Assembly (NCBI GenBank): GCA_016165875.1
Contig: JABBOT010000006.1
Coordinates: 3,430,260-3,494,259, forward strand
Reading direction: 5' to 3'
From: Acanthopleura granulata
Lineage: Eukaryota > Mollusca > Polyplacophora > Chitonida > Chitonidae
Length of the DNA: 64,000 nucleotides
In this document: piece after piece, positions 55,490 through 64,000 of the stretch
Layout of the letters: every line of letters starts with the position of its first letter
Position numbering within the stretch: position 1 is the stretch's first letter
Position numbers and translations under genes: made by a program
Notes under the pieces: generated by a model
Database searches by the model: none
What the model was told of the DNA's origin: nothing
The model's input: only the letters and a program-made list of their open reading frames with translations

Positions 55490-55690
55490 CTGCCAGTGCT
55501 TGGTTTATTCCAGTGTTTAAAATCGCCATGACATGACTGAAACATTAGCAATGTGGCGTTAAGCCATAATGATTCATTCATTCATTCCAATGTCAGATTC
55601 TTACGTTTGGCTCAATTCGAGACTGAACCCCGGATCTACACGTTTACGACGCAGACACTCTTGGCACTACGCCACCCGGCCAGTGATAGA
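55490..55690 (-). mobile_element. tRNA-derived SINE of a third type
   Basis: The minus strand starts GGCCGGGTGGCGTAGTGCCA and has GGGGTTCAGTCTCG as a B-box-like motif, then TTACGGCTT-type sequence with a (GAAT)n repeat (ATTCATTCATTC on plus). The form resembles common gastropod/bivalve SINEs with GGCGTAAAACC tails. Confidence 0.6.
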
Positions 55691-56218
55691 ATGGTGCTTG
55701 AAGCTTGATTCTTTGCTGGGACATCGAGAATCCTAGCTCTATCATCTCGATATTTGACGAGCTGGTCAGTCGTGGTGACGACATATTAGCGCTGCATGCG
55801 TGCTGTCTCACTAAACATCACCCAAAATTAATAAAATGAAATCAATCTCTTTTTGCGCAGTCGAGTGCTTTAAAAGTACACACAGCAATTAAATTTTACT
55901 TGTTTCTATGCTGCACATCTTTACACTGATTTCGTACAGCATGTTTACCGTGGAGCTGTCTTAATATGCTTAATGCGTGTACCGTAGAACTTTGTAGGTC
56001 TGCTCTATTTGTCTTTGTGCAAAAATATTTACTTTGACAGTACTTTTATATCCTCAACATCTTACACCGATTTCATGCAGCGTATGTCCTGTGGAGCTGT
56101 CTTCATATGGTAAGTTAAGTCGTCTCGGACAGACAAACAACGGATCAGTCCAATAAAACTACTTAGGTACGGAAGAAAAACGCTTTTGAAAAATATGATC
56201 TTCACTTCATGGTTTAGC

Positions 56219-56575
56219 ATGTATGCTTGGGTTTTACGTCGCACTCAAACATTTTTCAGTTATACGACGACAAGGCGACCTTAGAATGTATAATATACTG
56301 TGTTCTCTTGTCGCGGGGCGACACCATGCCGCCAGAAATCTGGCGCCACTGGGACATCATGCCAAAGACACTATACATGACACTCCACTCAGTCAAGATA
56401 TACCGACACCGGACCGATCAGTTCTGTTTCCTTGCTCTAACCTCTCACTGCTGAGCGCCGAGGAACAAGTGCCATTTTTAAAATCTTTAGTATGACTCGA
56501 TCCTGGTTTTATCTCGGATCTCCCGTCCTCAAAACGCACGCTATAAGCCCTTGGCCACCAAGGCCGTTCGCTGTC
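56219..56575 (-). mobile_element. SINE-like family B, near complete
   Basis: Read on the minus strand it begins with a tRNA-like head (CCTTGGTGGCCAAGGGCTTA, later GGATCGAGTC as a B-box-like element) and ends with GTGCGACGTAAAACCCAAGC. It is about 355 bp long. Plus-strand ORFs here are artefacts. Confidence 0.7.
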
Positions 56576-56854
56576 TAGTGGTGAATACATTATTAACCTT
56601 TCTGTTATACTTTCTGTCCTACCGTCCTGCTATATTTTTTTTAACACACATGAGATATACGTATGCTCAGATCACGTGGCCATCATACTAGAGCAGGATT
56701 TTGTAAACGGCACGCGCACGAAGGTTTACGTTGATATTACAAATGATTTTTTATTCCTTTCAATAGGGAAATGTACACAGTCTACGCCACTCCCTTCGAT
56801 CGCCATGAGACTAGAGGAGTGAAGGATTGACGCTGGAGTCAACTCAGTGACCGT

Positions 56855-57003
56855 CTGACTCAACAGAAGATGTCAGCCATGCATTTCCCCTCTGCCAGAC
56901 TTCCGGGCTACTGGCCACCACGCTTACAAGTCTCTCCCAATGTCACTTAGGCATCGTCAGCTTCCCCAGAAAATGAGCACAGGCCCCTCCTAAAAGATAT
57001 ATC
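56855..57003 (+). repeat. Dispersed repeat, copy 1 (family E)
   Basis: CACGCTTACAAGTCTCTCCC, AATGTCACTTAGGCATCGTC and TGAGCACAGGCCCC match 61390-61512 in the same orientation. An extra piece of about 35 bp lies inside this copy. Confidence 0.65.
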
Positions 57004-57847
57004 CCAGACACTCAAATTTACATGTCGACATTGATTTCCTCACCATTCCTAGTTTAAGTGACAAGTATTTCCGGTTTAGCGGGCGCTGAACCGGAATTAG
57101 TCCTTGACGCTGTCCCCGCGCTCTGTGATCGGTGGTCATAACGCACCATTGATTGTCCGTGACGATATTGACCAATCAGCAGATCGGATGTCACGTGACC
57201 ATCATTTGTCTCCGGCAGGTAGATCATGAATTGCTCATATCGACCTTCACGTCCCCGGGAGACCTGCTTTGGAGCCCTGAGATCCAAGTGCTAAACTTTT
57301 CCCTAAATTACCGGGTGGTTACGTTAGACCCCTCTGATCTCCACTGTTGTAAGTACTGTTTTTTGGGTGTCATTTCTGGAGACTTGAATGTATTACCTAA
57401 TTACGTGACGTGTAAAAAAGACGCGGGAACCTGACAGAGATAGATTAGATCACACAACGATGTTATAGCGCGTTGGCTCCGCAAAAACTACTCCTGTTTT
57501 TCATTTCTTACACGGTTTTGTCCTTTTTTGTCTCAGTTACAAAAAAGAATCTTAAACAAATGATTTATTTACTTGATTGCTGACTCCTTTTTAGAATGAC
57601 AGCCATTTTTATGGCTCGAGGAAAACGGACGAAGTGTCCGGGAAAACCATCCGACCGTTGGCACATATATTGTCGAACTTTTCCGAGTGTGACGCATACA
57701 GAACAGCGCTCTAACCTTGCTGACAAACCAGTGCGTAACAACTGTGCAAAGGCATTTGCCAGAGGCTAAAGGATAGAAAAATATTCGTTATCTAAAGAAT
57801 AAAGAATGTTGGTGTTGGAAATAAATCATTCGTGGTCACACGTGAAA

Positions 57848-58112
57848 ATTTATTTATTTATTTATTCGATCGGTGTTTACGCCGTACTCAAAAATATTTC
57901 ACTTATACGACGGCCGCCAGCATTATGGTAGGAGTAAACCGGGCAAAAAAGCCACGACCATCCGAAGGCTGCTGGCCAACCTTCCCACGTACGGCCGGAG
58001 AGGAAGCCATCAAGAGCTGGAGTTGAACTCACAACGACCGCATTTATGGGAGACTCCTGGGTCATTGCGCTGTTATAGCGCGCCAACCGTCCGAGCCACG
58101 GAGGCCCCCAAC
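57848..58112 (-). mobile_element. SINE-like family A, best full-length copy
   Basis: On the minus strand it starts GGGGGCCTCCGTGGCTCGGA, has a tRNA A-box-like TGGCTCGGACGG and a B-box-like GAGTTCAACTCC, then the body and an (AAAT)n tail. This order (tRNA-like head, conserved centre, simple tail) supports a tRNA-derived SINE. From memory the centre resembles domains reported in bivalve and other invertebrate SINEs. Confidence 0.85.
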
Positions 58113-58833
58113 GTGATAATCAAATAGAGACTGAAATCAAATTCTTGAACGTATGGCCTGCCTGAACTGTAACATTTTCGAAGACTACTATTTCCTTGTT
58201 ATTATTTTCTAGTTAAAGTTTCGAAGTCGGTGAGCCAATATTTTTTACCCTGGACTCTTACAAAAAAGACATCTGTTCACTCAAACAACCAAAGTTAATT
58301 CGCCATCAACTTGCGGATAGTTTCTTGCGTGCGGTAATCTGGAGTAGTGAGAAGAATAAATGCTAACAGTTCATGAGGTTACAAAGAAATTCTTTCTTCA
58401 CAATCATGTGATGCATAGGCACATGTGAACGTTCGTTTGGTGGAACAGCCAGGTATGTGTAAGGCCTTGGCCAATTGTTTTCATTCTTAATAAGCATGTA
58501 AAAGAACAGGTCAAATATTGTGACGTTCTCGTCATCATGACACCAAGGCTGTGTAGAATAATACATGCTTGACTTCTTTCTTTTGTACTGCTTAAACCTT
58601 TTATTAGTTTTGTTTAGTCGACAAAATTTCATGACCAAAGTGAATACATACAGGATATTGCACAGTGAAGGTTAAATACCATAAATATTGTTCTAGTGAC
58701 AGGTGGAAATGATAACCCACGAGACACGAAGACGCGTATTATTTATGCCGCAACAGTATCATGATTTTGTGTACTGAAAAGAGTTCTCGTCATTTTCTCC
58801 AGCCGTAGACTGTCGCAGACAGAGCCTAGAGCG

Positions 58834-58908
58834 TGACGTCGTGTACATGACGTGTTATATGACGGCGTATCTTCTTGCGTGACGTTTGAATATTTTAACG
58901 TCATGACG
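58834..58908. promoter_or_regulatory. Cluster of six TGACG (CRE half-site) motifs
   Basis: TGACG is at 58834, 58849, 58860, 58880 and 58904, and its reverse CGTCA at 58899-58903. No gene was identified next to it, so a regulatory role is speculative. Confidence 0.35.
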
Positions 58909-58936
58909 TTTGGGTGTTAAATATCAAAATGTGATG

Positions 58937-58996
58937 TTTCACTGCAGTGAAAATAACACTTTTTATCAGTGAAGGAAATGCTGGGTTTTCACTGAT
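58937..58996. repeat. Palindrome and short inverted repeat built on TTCACTG
   Basis: TTTCACTGCAGTGAAA (58937-58952) is a perfect 16 bp palindrome. ATCAGTGAA at 58965-58973 and TTCACTGAT at 58988-58996 form a 9 bp stem with a 14 bp loop. It may be part of a small MITE-like element. Confidence 0.55.
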
Positions 58997-59031
58997 GTAT
59001 GAATAATAAATATTTAATCCAAAATAACATG

Positions 59032-59263
59032 TGTCACATCATGCATACATGTACTTCCACGCTATCAGGTTATCTTTAAAAGTTCGACGATATATGTGCC
59101 AGTGTTTGGATGATGTGACCTGATGATTACTATGGCAAACAGAATATCGCGATCAATGTCAATACATGAATGATCAAAAATCAGAAATATCACGTGATGC
59201 ATGCTTTTCCGATATCAGGTTACAGTTATATTGGTCCAGTGAAGATGATGTCACCTGCTGATT
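59032..59263 (+). repeat. Two related modules 155 bp apart
   Basis: Copy 1 (59032-59128) and copy 2 (59188-59263) share in order ATCACNTNATGCAT, TATCAGGTTA, a CCAGTG block and GATGATGTNACCTGNTGATT. Copy 2 contains the ATCACGTGAT palindrome at 59189-59198. Confidence 0.6.
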
Positions 59264-59639
59264 TCTCTTGCTGAGACCTTCATTTTTTTATCACCATATG
59301 GATGTGTAAGAGTGCTGGAGAAGAGGAAGAATCCTTTAATTCATGACGATGTATGTATTGATCTCTAAATGATTTATTAGTCGTTATTTTATTTGTAAAA
59401 TACTGAAGGTCACTTGAGATAGATTGGGTTAGAAATCAAGGATGTGGTTTGGAAGTCTACAAGAAGGCTTTACATATTCACACATAAAATTCTGATATCC
59501 AAAGGTAACACCTGTTTTAAGGATGGAAAAGAAAGTAGAGTTTTAGTGAAAAGGGAGACTGAAAAAAAAGAGGAGTATTAGGGAAAAGGCAAAGAAGGGA
59601 AGCACAGCCGCATCCTCCAGCGATATTGTAACGGGAGAC

Positions 59640-60035
59640 CAGTTTTTAAATTTGAAACTACGACACGTGGGCCGTGTTTACACCGGAAGTCCATCGCATC
59701 ACGCCTCTGGTTCACTGAGAGACTTTTAATTCTCAGGTTCTTGCGAAGTTGGTGATACCGCGAGGACGCCCTAATTGACACTGTCACGTAGAGGTACAAA
59801 ACAACGCCGGTGAAACCTGTTCTCTTGTCTCCTTTGTAATATTACCAAACACACCCTAACTAGATGCCCTTTATGCCCAGCTGAAGACACAGTATACTTC
59901 ATTCCACGAGGTCCACGAAGACACTCTATACTTCATTGCTCTTGGACAACAACGGAACATGACCACGTCAAACTTTCCTGATCAGCCACATCCGGGAACT
60001 ACTTTCCGTGACGGATATTGTCCATTTGCCGAGGT
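59640..60035 (+). repeat. Dispersed repeat, copy 2, longer form (family D)
   Basis: It aligns with 63590-64000 through AGACTTTTAATTCTCAGGTT, GATACCGCGAGGACGCCCTA and the terminal CACATCCGGGAACTACTTTC block. Confidence 0.65.
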
Positions 60036-60214
60036 ATAGATTACGGTTCCTTATCTTTCTATTAGGGGCACCACCAGTGAAATACATCTTTATGACAATT
60101 TTGTCAAAGGTATCTGCAAAAATCATGCGCCTTTGTAACCCAGCCGTGTTCCATTTCTTGCTTTCGATATATCCTGCTGTGAAAATCAGACAAATGTGAG
60201 AAAATAACACCTTT

Positions 60215-60375
60215 TGTACCTTGTTTTCCTCTCTTCATTGCAATGTTACACCCTTCTTAACAAACTTCCCTGTGTTACTCTCCAAGCCTTGGACGTCAGC
60301 GGTGCATAGCTATACCAGGCCTTCCTAATCAGTGACATCCGGAAACTACGTGTACTTTCTCTGGTGGATGTTTTG
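60215..60375 (+). repeat. Dispersed repeat, copy 3, 3' part (family D)
   Basis: It contains TGTACCTTGTTTTCCTCTCT, TTGGACGTCAGCGG and CCTAATCAGTGACATCCGGA. Confidence 0.65.
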
Positions 60376-61389
60376 TTGTTGTTTTTTTTGCGGCTGTATG
60401 TATTGCTCTTTATCTTACTCCCAAGAGCGCAATGAACACCATACTCCTTTATCATATTGGTTTTTCATACAACACTATCATACTCAATTTGTTACCTTCA
60501 ATTTCTTCTGCAATGGAAATTAAAAAATATAAAAGTGAAATAAAGTGAACACAAAGCACATGCCATTTCAATTATGTGGACAGGAATTCAAACTGTACAT
60601 TATAAATTTCTGAGACGTCGAAGGGTACGCCATTACTGTACCTTTCTTAAACGGATTTTCATTATTGTATTCCGTAGCTTTGTAAACAAATTATGCGAAA
60701 TCGTCTCTGATCAGTTAAAGATGGAACTCAAAAACTCAATATAAATAAAAATCATGTGAAAAAGAGTTTAGATGGATGAGTTCAAGGAATTCGTTTTGCC
60801 TGATTGGTTTCCACCAATGAGTTTTTATATTCCGCGCAGAGAAAATAGGGACCCAACTGCAATTAGGTCTTCGATTAGGAAAAGTTTACTGACTCCAATT
60901 TCGCTTCAACTCTTGAGAGTTCCTGTGGATACAATAATTTTTACATTCTCTAGGGTTTCCATGAATTTGTGTGCATGGTTGGATTTATTTATTTTATTGG
61001 TGTCGACACCAATAATTGTTTTTCACTTTTACGATAGCAGTTCAAGTTTCTGTTAGAAGAAAACCGAGCGAAATGTCTGTGGAGCAGTCGTAAATTACGT
61101 CAGACGTAACGTCCATTTCAACACACATACAAAGATCTGTATCGTTCTGTCATGAGATCGGCGGTTTGATCCGTAACAGAATCCTTTTGTACGAGATGAA
61201 TGTAGTATACGTTCCAATATCACAGCCATTAGAATGACGTAATCTTTTGTATATGAGAGTGTCACCAAAGGTTACACGGATTTGATAGATGATTGATAAT
61301 GCTGTTAGTATTGCTGAGGAAACTGTAGACATTTTATACCAGTGCCCCTCTTTCGCCCCACAGTAGTAGCGAACAGAGACTAGACAATA

Positions 61390-61512
61390 CTGAGCCACCG
61401 TCTTACTCTAATAAAAATGTCAGCCACGCTTACAAATCTCTCTCAATCTCACTCAGACATCGCCAGCTTCAACTCCAAATGAGCTCAGACCCCTTTTAAA
61501 ACATATACCTAT
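61390..61512 (+). repeat. Dispersed repeat, copy 2 (family E)
   Basis: CACGCTTACAAATCTCTCTC, AATCTCACTCAGACATCGCC and TGAGCTCAGACCCC align with 56855-57003. Confidence 0.65.
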
Positions 61513-62807
61513 GCTGAAGGTTAGTATCAAGAAAAACAACGTCTGCAGCCTGTCATCACTGTCCTCGGGCGGTTGTCTTCACGGTGCTGCAATCACTAAC
61601 AAATTACCATTCTCCCTGTCCTGTCGGTTGACTTCTTGATTTCAACATAAACCAGCTGCGAAAAGATGGAGATATTTTGGGAACTAGCAGACATGGTTCA
61701 CCGGAAACACAAAAGTTTACAATCACCGTTATGCGACAGTTAGTATAGTCGGGAAATTGGTATTTCCAACAAGTGCATTCCGAAATAAAATATGATTTAA
61801 TTTCCACCCAAAACACGCATTTGGGAATAAGAAAGTATGGATGTTAAACATCCAGGTCGTCGGCACTAAAATGACAGATGAATTCCAACAAAAAGTCTGA
61901 GTACGTAAACAACATGGGCTTTACTATATTATTTCGAGCGAAAAAACGCAGTCGATTTTTCCAATTCTCAAATGAATGCTTTAATTTGTACCCAATTTGA
62001 CAACCTCTCTTGTATTATGGAAACACGGATCATTTTACACAACCAAAGCAAAGTCGTTTTTTCAAAGTTTCACAAAGCAGGCAAACGTATTGACAAATTG
62101 CTTAGATGAAACAGAGTGGAATGAATCGGGTATCGAAAACCTACGTCAATTAGACTGAAAAAAAAAATGCAAATACAATACTTGTCCACAGAGAAATGGA
62201 CATTGATTAGACAGATGTTAAAACAAAACCAGACAGAAAACAGGGGAATGTCGAACACATGTACAACACAAGTGAAACTGGCAATCCGGGAGAGTGTACA
62301 GCCTTGGTCTGTATTATTCACTTCCTGTTTATCCCAAAGAGAACGTTGTTTCAACTCCCGAAGCGTCCATAACAGGGGTCTATTCTTATGGATGTATACC
62401 TTCTGTTTGCTTGGAATTTAGCATTCAGATGGAATGGAGATGGTTTAAAAAAAACTGTGACAACTGACACGTGAACAGCGATAAATAAGTTCAGCAAAAG
62501 TTCGTTAAACGGATTAATCAGGAGGCGCATCCTGCCTTGACGTGACGATGTACGCGACTGTGGTTAATGGAGGTATTTGCAACATAACTAATCATATACG
62601 TCATCATGATTGCAGAGACTAGCGTATATGCAACATCAGTTTTCTCCCGATGAGCTATTACAACGAATAAGGTAATATTCTTGTTCTCGGCCCTCAAAGG
62701 AAAGACCACGTAAAATGAATTTATGGTGAGTGAAAAGAACATAAAATGAATTCTGAAAAAATCTTCATTAAATTTTTTAGATTTGTTTTCACCAAAATAA
62801 ACGCAAT

Positions 62808-63197
62808 GAAATGTTTCGACTTTATGGTGGGTTTTACGGCCCATATTGACAATGTGTTTCATCAGTGAAGTCACACAACTTTGTGTACACATTTATTTTC
62901 AGCTCTGAATAAATTTCTTGTGAAGAGCACTCCTGTAATGTTTGCCTCTATATGAAAACGCTAATATGACATTAAATTTCTGCTTTAGGTCCATAGAAAA
63001 ATCGGCGTGACGTCACTGCCGAACCACATCATCAATATGTCCCATTAAACCGACCATACAAGCAAATCCTTTGACTGCGTTTATTTCGGATTAAAGAAAA
63101 AATCTAAAAAATTCAGAGAAAGTATTTTCAGATACACTTTTTAATGGTCTTTTCACTCACCGTAAGCTCACTTTACGAGGCCTTTCCCTTTAATAAA
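62808..63197 (+). repeat. Dispersed repeat, copy 2 (family F)
   Basis: It aligns with 35205-35585 at both ends (ATGGTGGGTTTTACGGCCCA and TTTAATGGTCTTTTCACTCA). The minus-strand ORF across it is a repeat artefact. Confidence 0.7.
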
Positions 63198-63589
63198 GCA
63201 GATATCTACCAAGTGAAACGACCGACATGGTAATAATGTAATATGTTTGTATCTATAACTAATTTATCTGCATCATAAATCATTATTTATTCCAGAGAAT
63301 GTAAAATACCAGCTCGAATACCCCAGAATACATCCCGACCTGCGGGAGAATTTATTCTGTCAACGACTTGGAAGATGTGATGTGCAGGTCCAGATTTTAA
63401 CCGAAGGCTAAAGCCCTTGTTAAAGCAAGAAAATTTGACTATCAAAGGCCAAAATTCAAGAAGAAGAAAGTGGAGTTTGAACACATGGAGACACGGAAAA
63501 AAGGAAAGCAACACGTAAGACTGAAGCATTTCTTTGTAAGGGGAGCTCAGTTGTTTATGTTGAGACTACGATGTATGTATCATGTATAA

Positions 63590-64000
63590 CACCGGGAGTT
63601 CACCAAATGACGTCTCTGTTTCATTAAAACACTTTTAATCTCGGGTTTCTGTGAAGTCGTTTTCAACTTCCAGGTCATGCACCGCGCCAATTTAACCCGA
63701 GGGAAACGACCGTGTGTTTACAGTTATCAAGAGTAGCACGTTTTTTTTCTTTGTCATGGAATACAATGGCTGTGCTTTGTGATACCACGAGAACATTCTA
63801 ACTGGCATGGTCACGCAGAAGTGCGTTCACATCGTCTTTATCTTGTTTTCTTGTCCTCTGTGCAATTACACCCATCCTATTACTCTCACTTTATGACTAT
63901 CGGAATCTCGGACGTAAACGCTACAGAGCGACATCAAGTCATCCTAATCAGTGACATCCGGGAACTACTTTCTCTGGCGGATGTTGTCCATTTGAGGATG
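63590..64000 (+). repeat. Dispersed repeat, copy 4, cut by window end (family D)
   Basis: It holds ACTTTTAATCTCGGGTTTCT, GATACCACGAGAACATTCTA and ends CCGGGAACTACTTTCTCTGG. It may continue past 64000. Confidence 0.7.

Larger units (their letters stand above)
45691..64000. other. Repeat-rich region without supported genes
   Basis: All open frames examined are short, lack recognisable domains or fall in repeats. The main content is family A SINEs and families B, D, E and F listed separately. The segment 52300-52660 is richer in CpG and contains several GAGACGAGAC-like words, but no coding or promoter assignment is possible. Confidence 0.5.

Noticed and set aside
62518..62892. 124-residue minus-strand ORF
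   Set aside because: It overlaps the family F repeat and has no domain or splice support.

Overview
The window is metazoan genomic DNA. Genes are split by long introns with GT-AG borders, intergenic DNA is AT-rich, and dispersed SINE-like repeats with AAAT tails are dense. The repeat types, two copies of a GGGGAGATAACT motif and the protein sequences point to a lophotrochozoan, most likely a mollusc or possibly a brachiopod. The species is not recognised.

Region 1 (1-24392, + strand) is the 3' part of a zonula occludens / tight-junction-protein gene (ZO/TJP, fly polychaetoid). I joined twenty exons by hand with fully consistent splice phases. They encode 1,039 residues: the SH3-GUK hinge, the guanylate-kinase-like domain, a long disordered linker and a C-terminal ZU5 domain. 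The PDZ domains lie upstream of the window. Five consecutive linker exons all have phase 2-2 borders, so each could be skipped without a frameshift. One of them (11579-11713) sits alone inside a 5.5 kb gap between its neighbours.

Region 2 (24393-33826) is the 3' flank of the ZO gene and the convergent gap. It holds two minisatellites with dimeric, alternating repeat units, several SINE copies, and a SINE interrupted by a duplicated segment of about 140 bp.

Region 3 (33827-about 39950, - strand) is a complete A20/AN1 zinc-finger gene of the ZFAND5/6 type. It has four coding exons giving 213 aa, a probable 5' UTR exon ending at 39743, and a compact candidate promoter with CRE, AP-1, CCAAT and CACGTG sites. 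The ZO and ZFAND5/6 genes are adjacent and convergent. From memory, human TJP2/ZFAND5 share 9q21 and TJP1/ZFAND6 share chromosome 15, so this may be an ancient linkage.

Region 4 (about 40000-64000) has no gene that I can support. It contains many SINE copies, a decayed LINE reverse-transcriptase relic (44290-45690), several unnamed dispersed repeat families, simple repeats, and two clusters of CRE-type TGACG motifs. I found no convincing new multi-gene system. The points most worth checking are the gene linkage, the ZFAND promoter, the modular ZO linker exons, the coding-like block in the last ZO intron, and the CRE tandem array.
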